A stretch of DNA of 42,440 nucleotides from CAZBYL01 sp964496275 (GCA_964496275.1 CAZBYL010000017.1:1-42440); one strand, 5' to 3'; positions 25,046 through 32,965 are shown, counted from the stretch's first letter. The notes: a model not told the origin generated them from the letters alone. Numbers and translations are program-made.

Positions 25046-25381
25046 ATGAGAGAAATATCTGCTGACGAATATGAGATTCAAGTCGAGGCTGCATCTGCGA
25101 TAAAGCCTGTAATTCTGGATATCTGGGACCCTGCCTGACCCCCTTGCGCAGCGCTTGCTCCGAAATTTGCGGAGCTTGCCGAAAGATACGGGGACCGTAT
25201 AGACTTCATAAAGATGAACAGAGGCGAAAACAGAGCGATAATGAAAATGCTTGCACTTCGCGGCGTTCCGACCATAATATTCATGGACGGCGGGAAAGAA
25301 TTTGCTCCGCGCCTTGCGGGCGACACCGGTGCAACGCCTGAAAATATCGAAAACGCAATAAAATTATACCTAAACAAGTAA
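25046..25381 (+). CDS. Thioredoxin-family protein, predicted selenoprotein with U-P-P-C active site (Sec31)
   Basis: A 111-residue thioredoxin-fold protein when the in-frame TGA at 25136-25138 is read as selenocysteine. The segment around it is VILDIWDPA-U-PPC, so the CxxC motif becomes U31-P-P-C34, with Sec at the place of the reactive N-terminal Cys (Cys32 in E. coli thioredoxin). After the TGA the fold continues normally: LAPKFAELAERYGDRIDFIKM, then GVPTIIFMDGG with the family's cis-proline. Length is normal for thioredoxin. GGAGGTGG precedes ATG 25046. The UGA is followed by a candidate SECIS hairpin. The gene ends 19 bases before the DUF3798 gene, so they form one unit. Read with TGA as stop only a 30-residue peptide would result. 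Confidence 0.83.
25157..25175 (+). other. Candidate bacterial SECIS element of the thioredoxin-like selenoprotein
   Basis: GCTCCG at 25157-25162 pairs with CGGAGC at 25170-25175 around the seven-base loop AAATTTG. The loop begins about 25 bases after the TGA, inside the 16-37 base range of bacterial SECIS elements. If the G-C pair at the tip is left open the loop begins with G, as the consensus expects. The sequence is in the reading frame, as it must be in bacteria. Confidence 0.6.
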
Positions 25382-25400
25382 AAATATTGGAGGAATAAAG

Positions 25401-26585
25401 ATGCTGAAAAAGTTTATGTTTTTCATCTGTGCGGCTCTCGTGCTTGCAGCAGCCTTGCCGGTGCTTGCCGCTCCTAAGTTTCACATTGGGATTGTAACAG
25501 GAACAGTCTCTCAGGGAGAGGACGTAATAAGGGGCGCGGAGAAACTTATCGAAATGTACGGAGACGTATCAAAGGGCGGAATGATAAAACACATCACTTA
25601 CCCGGACAACTTCATGCAGGAAATGGAAACGACAATAGCGCAGATAGCCGGACTTGCGGACGACCCCAAGATGAAAGTTGTTGTGGTCGTGGAGGGCGTG
25701 CCGGGAACTGCTGAGGCATTCAGGCGCATAAAGGACAAACGCAAGGACATCCTATGTTTCACAGGCCAGCCGCAGGAAGACCCGAATGTAATCGGAGCAG
25801 TTGCCGACCTTGCGGTAAATTCTGATACCCTCGCCATGGGATACATCATGCCGTACGCGGCGAAGAAGCTCGGAGCAAAAACCTACGTACACATCTCTTT
25901 CCCCCGCCACATGAGCTATGAACTGCTCTCGCGCCGCAGAAAGATAATGGAAACGGCCTGCAAAGATCTCGGAATCAAATTCGTATTTGAAACAGCTCCC
26001 GACCCGACAAGCGACGTAGGTGTGGCCGGCGCGCAGCAGTACGTTCTTGAAAAAACCCCGGCATGGCTCAAAAAATACGGCAAGAATACAGCCTTCTTCA
26101 GCACGAATGACGCGCAGGTAGAACCGCTTCTCAAGCAGATAACAGCTCTCGGAGGCTACTATGTCCAGACAGACTCCCCGCTTCAGGGCTATGCGGGAGC
26201 CCTCGGAATAGACCTCAGTAAGGAGAGAGGAAACTGGAAGGCGATAGTTGGCAAGATAGAAAAGACGGTCGTCTCAAAGGGCGGTAAAGGGCGCCTTGCC
26301 ACATGGTCATACCCATCCGGATACTGCATTGCGGCGGGACTCGGAGAATATGGCAAGATGGTTGTCGAAAAGAAAGCTAAACTCAAGAAACAGTCCGATG
26401 TAATGAAGGCGTTTGAAGTATTTTCGCCCGGACTCGCATGGAACAGCAGCGCCTACATAGACGCTTCCACAGGAACAAAAATGAAAAATTTCCTTCTGCT
26501 CTACCAGGATACATACGTATTCGGCAAGGGAACTCTGGGAATGAACAAAATAAAGGTTCCCGAAAAGTACTATAGAATAAAATAA
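25401..26585 (+). CDS. DUF3798 family exported protein, periplasmic-binding-protein-like
   Basis: A 394-residue exported protein that I recognise as the DUF3798 family, found mainly in Synergistota and Fusobacteriota, with a fold resembling sugar or nucleoside-binding receptors (BMP/LacI-type). A signal peptide covers residues 1-23 (MLKKFMFF, hydrophobic core, VLA-A). The mature chain starts PKFHIGIVTGTVSQGEDVIRGAE, a first Rossmann-like strand-loop, and later has VHISFPRHMSYELLSRRR. No lipobox Cys is present. GGAGGAA precedes ATG 25401. It follows the predicted selenothioredoxin in one unit. The ligand is unknown and no transporter subunits lie nearby. Confidence 0.75.
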   Translation: MLKKFMFFICAALVLAAALPVLAAPKFHIGIVTGTVSQGEDVIRGAEKLIEMYGDVSKGGMIKHITYPDNFMQEMETTIAQIAGLADDPKMKVVVVVEGVPGTAEAFRRIKDKRKDILCFTGQPQEDPNVIGAVADLAVNSDTLAMGYIMPYAAKKLGAKTYVHISFPRHMSYELLSRRRKIMETACKDLGIKFVFETAPDPTSDVGVAGAQQYVLEKTPAWLKKYGKNTAFFSTNDAQVEPLLKQITALGGYYVQTDSPLQGYAGALGIDLSKERGNWKAIVGKIEKTVVSKGGKGRLATWSYPSGYCIAAGLGEYGKMVVEKKAKLKKQSDVMKAFEVFSPGLAWNSSAYIDASTGTKMKNFLLLYQDTYVFGKGTLGMNKIKVPEKYYRIK

Positions 26586-26620
26586 CAGGCGAAAACAGCA
26601 TAAACATTTTTACCTATTTA

Positions 26621-26656
26621 ACTCCGTGCCGGAAAAATATCGGCACGGAGTTCTTT
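26621..26656 (+). terminator. Terminator after the DUF3798 gene
   Basis: ACTCCGTGCC pairs with GGCACGGAGT (ten pairs, extendable by one G-C) around an AT-rich loop, followed by TCTTTAT. It ends the thioredoxin-DUF3798 unit. Confidence 0.85.
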
Positions 26657-26712
26657 ATAAAGTGTGATTGTATGGTAGAATTTCAGACAGAATAAAACAT
26701 GGGGGTGTTACA

Positions 26713-27075
26713 GTGAAAAAAGCTGCGATAATACTGCTTTTTATTCTGGTGATGGCTGTTCCCGCATTTGCCGCGTTCGGCTCGAAGGGGCAGATCCCGA
26801 ACGGAGAGCCTATAGAGTACAGAGGACTCAAAGTTACTCCTGACGGTGTAAACATAATAATCATTAACAGAGGCGACAAGCAGGTTAAATTTTCCGCATC
26901 ATGCTCCTTTGTCGGAGAGAGAAAGGCGGAAGCGGGGGACTTCTTCATCGAAGAGATAACCTTGGAACCGCTGGAACAACGGCCGTTTACAAAGCTCTAC
27001 CTTAAGGGCGACGCCAAGCTCTGCAAAAAAGCGGAATCTCTCCGCTGGACGATATACACACTGGAAGAAAAATAA
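26713..27075 (+). CDS. Small exported protein of unknown function
   Basis: A 120-residue protein with a signal peptide (MKKAAIILLFILVMAVPAFA-A). The mature part looks like a single beta-rich domain: GQIPNGEPIEYRGLKVTPDGVNIIIINRGDKQVKFSASCSFVGE is typical of a small immunoglobulin-like fold that supports hydrophobic strands. Two Cys residues (in ASCSF and KLCKK) could form a disulfide after export. GTG 26713 with GGGGGTG upstream is the best start, since it begins directly at the signal peptide; the in-frame ATG 26668 would put a charged stretch in front. It stands alone between two terminators. No function is assigned. Confidence 0.7.
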   Translation: MKKAAIILLFILVMAVPAFAAFGSKGQIPNGEPIEYRGLKVTPDGVNIIIINRGDKQVKFSASCSFVGERKAEAGDFFIEEITLEPLEQRPFTKLYLKGDAKLCKKAESLRWTIYTLEEK

Positions 27076-27129
27076 CACATATGCCGACTGACAGAACTGT
27101 TTCGTCTGTTGATTCCGTAAAGGCAATAT

Positions 27130-27162
27130 AAAGTCCGCCCTTCCATGGAGCGGGCTTTTATT
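27130..27162 (+). terminator. Terminator after the small exported protein
   Basis: AAAGTCCGC pairs with GCGGGCTTT (nine pairs, one T-G) around an 11-base loop and leads into TTTATTG. It lies between convergent genes. Confidence 0.7.
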
Positions 27163-27174
27163 GTCTATAGTCCG

Positions 27175-27783
27175 CTAGACAATGACAATTCCAAGAAGTT
27201 TTGCAAATTCGGCAGCCTGTATACTGTTTACACGTGCGCCGCGAAGCTCGGCAAGACTCTCCGACAGGGTTATCCCATCTGTGGCACAAGTGGAGAGGTC
27301 AACGTGGTTTAAAGATGTCTTAAAAAAGTCAGCACCCGTAAAATCAACCTTATCGGTTCTCATTTTGCTCAGCTTTGCCTCAGAGAAAAGAGCTTCCTTA
27401 AAACTCGATGATGACAGGGCGCAGTTCTTTAATACAGTGTTTGAAAAGTTGGAGTAGGCAAACGAACTCTCCTCTGCATCTGTATCGCTGAAAAATGCCC
27501 TTACGAACTTACTTCCAACGCACTTAGAATTTACAATCTTTACGGACCGCCAAAAAGTATCCGTAAAGTCGCAGTTTGAAATATCCGTGCCGATGAATGA
27601 TACATTTGTGAAACGGGAGCCTGCAAAGCTGCAGCCGGAAAGCCTGCACCTCACAAAAGAGACACAGTCAAACTTCAGCCGGGACATGTCCTCTCCCTCC
27701 GAGTTCTCATTATCAAAACATAAATCTTCAATAAAACTGTCACTGTCGTAAGCCTTTGCGGTCAACTCCATAAGCACTGACAC
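27175..27783 (-). CDS. Pentapeptide-repeat protein
   Basis: A 202-residue protein dominated by degenerate pentapeptide repeats between about residues 35 and 150 (for example CSFAG-SRFTN-VSFIG, and SSFAY-SNFSN-TVLKN), which predicts a right-handed quadrilateral beta-helix. The C-terminal part (LRGARVNSIQAAEFAKLLGIVIV) is a common end in this group and helps dimerise such helices. Some pentapeptide proteins mimic DNA and protect gyrase (Qnr), but nothing here shows that role. No signal peptide or membrane segment is seen. Several starts are possible (GTG 27783, GTG 27777, ATG 27771); none has a strong ribosome binding site. Confidence 0.8.
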   Translation of the reverse strand: MSVLMELTAKAYDSDSFIEDLCFDNENSEGEDMSRLKFDCVSFVRCRLSGCSFAGSRFTNVSFIGTDISNCDFTDTFWRSVKIVNSKCVGSKFVRAFFSDTDAEESSFAYSNFSNTVLKNCALSSSSFKEALFSEAKLSKMRTDKVDFTGADFFKTSLNHVDLSTCATDGITLSESLAELRGARVNSIQAAEFAKLLGIVIV

Positions 27784-27813
27784 CTGCCCCCTTTGCTCCT
27801 GTTCGCAAAAAAA

Positions 27814-27848
27814 CGCCCCTATCTTACCTTAATGTGTAAGAAGGGGCG
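27814..27848 (-). terminator. Terminator of the Lrp-aminotransferase-GlcG operon
   Basis: On the minus strand CGCCCCTT...GTAAGA folds back with one bulged base (pairs CGCCCCT/AGGGGCG and TCTTAC/GTAAGA) and is followed by a run of seven T. It stands 30 bases after the stop of the GlcG-type gene and before the pentapeptide gene. Confidence 0.75.
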
Positions 27849-27878
27849 AACACAGTTAACATCATGCAGCGGCTGATA

Positions 27879-28277
27879 TCAATTATGCAAAAAGACTTCG
27901 GCTGCACACTCCGCTATTTGAGCATCGACCGCCTCTGCCGCTCCGCTTACTCCCAAAGCCCCGGTTACTTTGCCGTCTCTCATTATAAGCTTTCCCCCGC
28001 CCATAAGGCAGATACTGCTGTCATAACGAAGATTTACCAGAATTCCGTCAGGCTTCTTCACTAAATATGCCAGCTTTGCGGTATCACAACCGAGCCTTAA
28101 AGCCGTCAAAGCCTTCTCTTGTGCATAGGCAATGCACGCCGTATCATCTATATCCATGTTCTGAAAAGCCAAGAGACTGCCCTTTTCGTCAAAGACGGAG
28201 ATGGCAAGCTTCTCTCCCCTTGCAGATGCCTCTTTCTTTGCGGCTTCCGCCAACATAATGGCTTCTGTGAGCTTCAT
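27879..28277 (-). CDS. GlcG/HbpS family protein (DUF336), heme- or cofactor-binding
   Basis: A 132-residue protein of the GlcG/HbpS (DUF336) family: MKLTEAIMLAEAAKKEA is the usual first helix, AISVFDEKGSLLAFQNMD the first strand pair, and MGGGKLIMRDGKVTGALGVSGA the glycine-rich signature, followed by the closing helix. HbpS binds heme and other members accompany oxidation pathways; the cellular role is mostly unresolved. Its start overlaps the aminotransferase stop by one base (TGATG), so the two are translationally coupled. It may stabilise or assist the aminotransferase pathway, but no evidence here decides that. Confidence 0.85.
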   Translation of the reverse strand: MKLTEAIMLAEAAKKEASARGEKLAISVFDEKGSLLAFQNMDIDDTACIAYAQEKALTALRLGCDTAKLAYLVKKPDGILVNLRYDSSICLMGGGKLIMRDGKVTGALGVSGAAEAVDAQIAECAAEVFLHN

Positions 28278-29458
28278 CAGCGCTTCTTGCTCCTCTCCGC
28301 ACGCAGCTTCTTCACAAACCTGCCTATACGCTTCATAGCCTCGCGCAGTTCATCAAGAGAATACGCATAAGAAATTCTTACATGCTTATCTCCGCAGTCT
28401 CCAAACGCCGAGCCCGGAACGACCGCAACATTTTCGGCTTTCAGCAGCTCCGTGCAAAAATCCTCGGAACTCATCTTAAACTCCGAAATATCGGGGAAGA
28501 CATAAAAAGCTCCGAACGGTTCAAAGCAGGGCAAAGAGAGTTTGCGGAAGGCATCCATAAGGTAGCGTCTCCTCTGGTTGTAAGCCTCTCTCATCGTCTT
28601 AATGTCCTTATCTCCGTCCCTGAGCGCGGCTATCGCAGCGTACTGGCTCGTGGTGGGGGAGGACATAATGGCAAACTGGTGTATCTTCAGCATATATTCC
28701 GTTATTTCTGCCGGCGCAAGCACGTAGCCGAGCCGCCAGCCCGTCATGGCATAAGCCTTGGAAAAGCCGTTTATCAGAATTGTTCTCTCCTGCATTCCCG
28801 GCATTGAAGCTATGCTGACATGGTCCCCGTGATACGAAAGTTCGGAATAAATTTCATCCGTAATAACCACAAGGTCATGCTTTATTATCACGTCAACAAG
28901 AGGCTCAAGATCCTTGCGCTCCATAATAGCTCCCGTAGGATTGTTGGGGTAGGATATCATAAGAGCCTTTGTCTTGGGTGTGATAGCGGCTTCAAGCTGT
29001 TCCCTCGTCAGGCGGAATTCCGTATCCGCACTGAGGGCAATCGGAACGGGAACCCCGTCCGCTAAAGTGATACAGGGCTGATAAGAGACAAAACAAGGCT
29101 CCGGGTAGATAACCTCGTCTCCCGGGTCAATAATGGCGCGCAAAGCTATATCTATTGCCTCGCTGCCTCCGACCGTCACGATAACCTCATTCTTACTGCT
29201 GTAAGTAAGATTATAACGGCGTTTTATATAGGCGCATATCTCATCGCGAAGTTCGGCAAGTCCGGAATTTGAGGTGTAAAAAGTTCTTCCCTGCTGGAGG
29301 GAATACATACCCTCTTCCCTGATATGCCAAGGAGTATCAAAATCGGGCTCGCCCACGCCGAGCGAAATAACGTCCGGAATCTCGTTTGCAATATCAAAAA
29401 GCTTCCTTATGCCGGACGGCTTAATTGTCTTTATCTTACGGCAAATCACATCTCTCAC
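28277..29458 (-). CDS. Class I/II pyridoxal-phosphate aminotransferase
   Basis: A 393-residue fold-type I aminotransferase. PNNPTGA (PLP phosphate and substrate loop), D201 with Y204 (VVITDEIYSEL) and the Schiff-base lysine K234 in INGFSKAYAMTGWRLGY are present; the carboxylate-binding Arg is expected in HVRISYA near the end. It transfers an amino group between an amino acid, probably aromatic, aspartate or branched, and 2-oxoglutarate. Its ATG overlaps the Lrp regulator stop by four bases and its stop overlaps the GlcG-type start. The operon with a dedicated Lrp regulator suggests amino-acid-responsive expression, which suits an amino-acid fermenter. Exact substrate unknown. Confidence 0.9.
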   Translation of the reverse strand: MRDVICRKIKTIKPSGIRKLFDIANEIPDVISLGVGEPDFDTPWHIREEGMYSLQQGRTFYTSNSGLAELRDEICAYIKRRYNLTYSSKNEVIVTVGGSEAIDIALRAIIDPGDEVIYPEPCFVSYQPCITLADGVPVPIALSADTEFRLTREQLEAAITPKTKALMISYPNNPTGAIMERKDLEPLVDVIIKHDLVVITDEIYSELSYHGDHVSIASMPGMQERTILINGFSKAYAMTGWRLGYVLAPAEITEYMLKIHQFAIMSSPTTSQYAAIAALRDGDKDIKTMREAYNQRRRYLMDAFRKLSLPCFEPFGAFYVFPDISEFKMSSEDFCTELLKAENVAVVPGSAFGDCGDKHVRISYAYSLDELREAMKRIGRFVKKLRAERSKKR

Positions 29459-29952
29459 GGTGCTACAACCATCCTCATATCTTTTTTAGCTTCAACAAGC
29501 AAAATCCCGTGGTCCTTATACCTCTTGAGAACGATGTGAGTAGCGGTGCTGTTCACTTCGTCTATGACGGCGAGCTTTGACGAAACGAAGTTCGCAATCT
29601 CTTTCATTGTAGCCTTTTTGAGAATCACGGTGAAATCATACCCGCACGCGGACATAAGGTAGAGGGACTCTACTTCCGGAAACTGATATATTTTCTTTGC
29701 GATAGAGTCATATCCCTTGCCCCTCTGCGGATTCACCTTCAACTCGATGAGGGCGGAAATCTTCTCGTCGTCCGTCTTCTCCCAATTTACGGAAGCGTGG
29801 TAGCCGCATATTACATGCTCCTTTTCCATCTTTGCTATCTCTTCCGTCACGCACTCTTCGTCAAGCCCAAGCATAACAGCTATTTCAGCGGCGGTAAGTT
29901 TTGCATCCTTCTCAAGCAGCTCAAGAATTTTCTCCCTGTTCTTGCTCTCCAT
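29455..29952 (-). CDS. Lrp/AsnC family transcriptional regulator
   Basis: A 165-residue Lrp/AsnC regulator. The N-terminal helix-turn-helix (KILELLEKDAKLTAAEIAVMLGLDEECVTEEIAKMEKE) is followed by the C-terminal ligand-binding RAM domain (DEKISALIELKVNPQRG, then YLMSACGYDFTVILKK). It likely senses an amino acid and controls its own operon with the aminotransferase and GlcG-type gene. GGGAGGG precedes ATG 29952. Its promoter is in the 200-base gap shared with the divergent thiamine operon. Confidence 0.9.
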   Translation of the reverse strand: MESKNREKILELLEKDAKLTAAEIAVMLGLDEECVTEEIAKMEKEHVICGYHASVNWEKTDDEKISALIELKVNPQRGKGYDSIAKKIYQFPEVESLYLMSACGYDFTVILKKATMKEIANFVSSKLAVIDEVNSTATHIVLKRYKDHGILLVEAKKDMRMVVAP

Positions 29953-30094
29953 ATATCAGCCCTCCCAAGTGTGGTTGTGTGAAGCACTAATTTTCATGCC
30001 TAAAACAAAATCAGTCAAGAGAGATGCTGTATGTTTAGGTAATTATGTGTGCTTGTCAAACCTACACAAATTTTGTACCCGAAAATTTATTGAG

Positions 30095-30123
30095 TTGCAA
30101 AAGATGCGCCATAAGGATATAAT
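30095..30123 (+). promoter_or_regulatory. Probable promoter of the thiamine-salvage operon
   Basis: TTGCAA at 30095-30100 and TATAAT at 30118-30123 are separated by 17 bases. Transcription would begin near 30130, about 20 bases before the TPP riboswitch, which fits a riboswitch-controlled leader. Confidence 0.7.
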
Positions 30124-30147
30124 GACGCCCGACAATCGAATATTCGC

Positions 30148-30237
30148 TAGGGGAGCTCGCGTCGCGGGCTGAGAGGAGGCTGTTGCGCTTCGACCCTGAA
30201 CCTGATTTGGGTAATGCCAACGTAGGGAAACGCATTA
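30148..30237 (+). promoter_or_regulatory. TPP riboswitch (THI element) upstream of cytX
   Basis: The leader contains the conserved THI-box blocks in order: AGGGGAGCT, GGGCTGAGAGG, GACCCTGAACCTGATTTGG, GTAATGCCAACGTAGGGAA. These form P1-P5 and bind thiamine pyrophosphate. A terminator hairpin follows directly, so TPP binding should end transcription early and lower the four-gene salvage operon. Confidence 0.95.
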
Positions 30238-30251
30238 AATTTTAGAATTTA

Positions 30252-30287
30252 GTGGGAGACGCTGACATGGTGTCTCCCACTTTTATT
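30252..30287 (+). terminator. Expression-platform terminator of the TPP riboswitch
   Basis: GTGGGAGAC pairs perfectly with GTCTCCCAC around an 11-base loop and is followed by TTTTATTTT. It lies between the aptamer and the cytX start, so it is the regulated terminator and not an operon end. Confidence 0.85.
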
Positions 30288-30302
30288 TTGGGAGGTAATA
30301 TT

Positions 30303-31493
30303 GTGGAAGATTCAAAAACATCTGTATTTGCAAACAGCCTTATCTGGTTTGGGGCTGCCGTTTCTATCGCGGAGATTATCACGGGAACTCTGGTGGCTCC
30401 TTTGGGTTTTGCCAAGGGATTTGCCGCTGTGCTGATCGGACATGTCATAGGCTGCATTCCTCTTTACATGGCGGGACTGATAGGAGCTCGAAGCGGAAAG
30501 AGCGCGATGGAGAGCGTCAGTATGTCGTTCGGGCGTATCGGCGGAGTGTTTTTTGCCATGCTCAATGTAACTCAGCTTGTAGGCTGGACCGCTGTCATGA
30601 TAATCAGCGGAGGACGCGCCGTTAATGTTGCCGCGTCAGGTATGTTTGCTGGAGTTCCGTTTTGGTGCGTCCTTATCGGAGCTTTGGTTATTTTATGGAT
30701 AATGATAGGCATAACAAACCTCGGTTGGCTGAATATCTTTGCTATGGGAGCTCTCTTCGTTCTGACCGTTGTGCTGAGTTTCATAATTTTTGACGGCAGC
30801 GCGCACGGAACGGTTCAGGGCGTAATAAGTTTCGGAAATGCGGTAGAACTGTCGGCTGCGATGCCGCTTTCGTGGATGCCGCTTATTTCCGACTATACAA
30901 GACATGCGAAGAGACCCAAGGCAGCCGCCTTTGCGAGTGTTGCTGTCTACTTTGTCACGAGCTGCTGGATGTATGCCATAGGGCTCGGCGCGGCAATCTT
31001 TACGGGAGACACTGACATAGCAAAAATAATGCTGAGCGCGGGGCTCGGTCTTGTCGCAGTGTTCATCATAATCGTCTCCACAGTCACAACTACATTTCTT
31101 GACGCATACTCCGCCGGTGTCAGTTTTATGCTTATAAACAGCAATATCGGAGAAAAACGCGTGGGCGTGCTCGTTGCAATAGTCGGCACGGCACTTGCCA
31201 TCTTCACTCCGATAGAGCAGTATGAAAACTTTCTTTTCCTTATAGGCTCCGTATTCGCCCCTATGATATCGGTGCTTATCGTGGATTTCTTCTTTGTACG
31301 CAAAGACTGTTCGCGAGACTCCTTCAACTTTGCAAACCTTGCTTTGTGGGCGGCGGGATTTGTGCTGTACAGAATCTTCATGGGCATCGATACTCCGGTT
31401 GGCAGCACTCTGCCGGTAATGGCGGTTGTGTGTCTTATGTCGGCTGCGGCAGGGTTTGTCAGAGTCAGAGCCGCGAGAACAGCAGACCGCTGA
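30303..31493 (+). CDS. cytX: CytX-type permease, putative hydroxymethylpyrimidine transporter (NCS1 family)
   Basis: A 396-residue membrane permease of the nucleobase:cation symporter-1 family with about 12 hydrophobic segments. NSLIWFGAAVSIAEIITGTLVAPLGFAKG is the expected first-helix region and MPLSWMPLISDYTRHAK the mid-protein signature. CytX members next to thi genes under TPP control are thought to import the thiamine pyrimidine (HMP). GTG 30303 is the best start, with GGGAGGTAAT upstream. It leads a four-gene operon with thiM, thiE and thiD. The thi neighbours and the riboswitch are the main reason to call HMP rather than cytosine. Confidence 0.9.
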   Translation: MEDSKTSVFANSLIWFGAAVSIAEIITGTLVAPLGFAKGFAAVLIGHVIGCIPLYMAGLIGARSGKSAMESVSMSFGRIGGVFFAMLNVTQLVGWTAVMIISGGRAVNVAASGMFAGVPFWCVLIGALVILWIMIGITNLGWLNIFAMGALFVLTVVLSFIIFDGSAHGTVQGVISFGNAVELSAAMPLSWMPLISDYTRHAKRPKAAAFASVAVYFVTSCWMYAIGLGAAIFTGDTDIAKIMLSAGLGLVAVFIIIVSTVTTTFLDAYSAGVSFMLINSNIGEKRVGVLVAIVGTALAIFTPIEQYENFLFLIGSVFAPMISVLIVDFFFVRKDCSRDSFNFANLALWAAGFVLYRIFMGIDTPVGSTLPVMAVVCLMSAAAGFVRVRAARTADR

Positions 31494-31494
31494 T

Positions 31495-32325
31495 ATGTTC
31501 TGCTCCGATATCTTTTCGTCGGTCGCCGCACGAAATCCTCTCGTGCACTGTATAACAAATTACGTTACGGCCAATGACTGCGCAAACGTGCTTCTGGCAT
31601 GCGGAGCTTCACCCGTGATGGCGGATGAACCTGCGGAATCAGGCGAAGTGACCTCTCGTTCGTCAGCGCTGGTTCTCAATTTCGGAACTTTCGGCAAAGA
31701 CAGGCTTGAGTCTATGATAATTTCCGGAAAAACAGCAAACAGCCTTAACTTGCCCGTGGTTCTGGATCCTGTCGGTGTCGGAATTTCGCGTGTACGAAGA
31801 GAGGCTTTCGAGCGCCTTGCCGGAGAGGTGAATTTCTCCGTCGTAAGGGGAAACGCGTCCGAGATAATGTGCCTTGCCGGAAATATAGACAGCTCTCTTG
31901 GTGTGGATGTTGGGAGCGGTATATCTTTTTCGGGCGATAATGTGAGCGGGGGGCTGCATTTTGCGCGGAAGCTTGCCGCGAAACTCGGCTGCTCCGTTGT
32001 CATGACGGGGGAGTGGGATATCGTCACAGATGGAATAAGATCCTGCTTTGTCAAAAACGGCGCTCACGAAATGTCGCGGGTTACAGGCTGCGGCTGTATG
32101 CTGAGTTCGCTGATAGGAGCCTTTTGCGGAGCTTGGAACGGAAATGCTTTTGAGTGCGCCGTCTCCGCTGCGGTAACGTTCGGGATTTGCGGCGAAGAAG
32201 CTCATAACGTTGTCTCGGCACGCTCTGCGGGAACGGGGTCTTTCCGTGTGAGCCTGCTTGATGCCGTAAGCTTGATGACAGCCGAAAAAATAGAAAGGGG
32301 TGCGAACATTGAATTTTTCTCCTAG
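31495..32325 (+). CDS. thiM: Hydroxyethylthiazole kinase
   Basis: A 276-residue ThiM that phosphorylates 4-methyl-5-hydroxyethylthiazole for thiamine salvage. The N-terminal HCITNYVTANDCANVLLACGASPVMAD is the typical substrate loop, LDPVGVG and RGNASEI come next, and TGCGCMLSS carries the C-terminal ATP/anion-hole motif with the conserved Cys. ATG 31495 begins one base after the cytX stop. Its upstream ribosome binding site is weak, so translation is probably coupled to cytX. Confidence 0.95.
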   Translation: MFCSDIFSSVAARNPLVHCITNYVTANDCANVLLACGASPVMADEPAESGEVTSRSSALVLNFGTFGKDRLESMIISGKTANSLNLPVVLDPVGVGISRVRREAFERLAGEVNFSVVRGNASEIMCLAGNIDSSLGVDVGSGISFSGDNVSGGLHFARKLAAKLGCSVVMTGEWDIVTDGIRSCFVKNGAHEMSRVTGCGCMLSSLIGAFCGAWNGNAFECAVSAAVTFGICGEEAHNVVSARSAGTGSFRVSLLDAVSLMTAEKIERGANIEFFS

Positions 32326-32965
32326 AAACTTGTTGCTCTATGCCGTTACGGACAGACGCTCTCTTTGCGGGGGAAGTCTCGCCGATGCGGTCAGAAAGGC
32401 TTTGGCGGGAGGTGTAACAATGGTGCAGCTTCGCGAAAAGATGCTGCCCTTTGACGAATACACGGCACTGGCGCGTGAAATAAAGTGTGTTACGGATGAG
32501 TTCGGGGTTCCTCTCATCATAGATGATAATGTTGAAGTAGCTATCGCGTCCGGCGCGGACGGGGTTCACGTGGGTCAGGATGATATGAGCCCATCTTCGG
32601 TGAGGAAACTGATAGGTGACAGCCGTATTCTCGGAGTTACCGCGAGAACTGTGGAACAGGCTGTATCGGCGGAACGCGAAGGGGCTGATTATATAGGCTC
32701 CGGAGCTGTTTTTTCGACATCGACAAAGCTTGACGCAAAGGCTCTTCCTCATGATGAGCTGAAAAGAATATGCGCTTCCGTTTCCATACCTGTCGTGGCA
32801 ATCGGAGGCATAGCCAAAGACAATATTCTCAAACTGTCGGGCTGCGGCATGGCGGGAGTTGCCGTTTCCTCCTCTCTGTTCGCAAGTTCCGAGATAGAGG
32901 CCGCGGCTCTTGAGCTGCGCGCTCTTTCCCAGTCGCTTTTAGCCACTGATTGTCAGGAGGGTTAG
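32309..32965 (+). CDS. thiE: Thiamine-phosphate synthase
   Basis: A 218-residue TIM-barrel enzyme that joins HMP-pyrophosphate and thiazole phosphate to thiamine phosphate. LYAVTDRRS is the family's first strand. GVTMVQLREK, LIIDDNVEVAIASGADGVHVGQDD (metal and pyrophosphate ligands), GVTARTVEQA, DYIGSGAVFSTSTK and VAIGGIAKDN follow in order. TTG 32309 is preferred over GTG 32300 because GGGG ends nine bases upstream of the TTG and touches the GTG. It overlaps the thiM end by 17 bases. An incidental point: it receives HMP-PP from ThiD and thiazole phosphate from ThiM, so the operon is complete for salvage. Confidence 0.95.
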   Translation: MNFSPRNLLLYAVTDRRSLCGGSLADAVRKALAGGVTMVQLREKMLPFDEYTALAREIKCVTDEFGVPLIIDDNVEVAIASGADGVHVGQDDMSPSSVRKLIGDSRILGVTARTVEQAVSAEREGADYIGSGAVFSTSTKLDAKALPHDELKRICASVSIPVVAIGGIAKDNILKLSGCGMAGVAVSSSLFASSEIEAAALELRALSQSLLATDCQEG

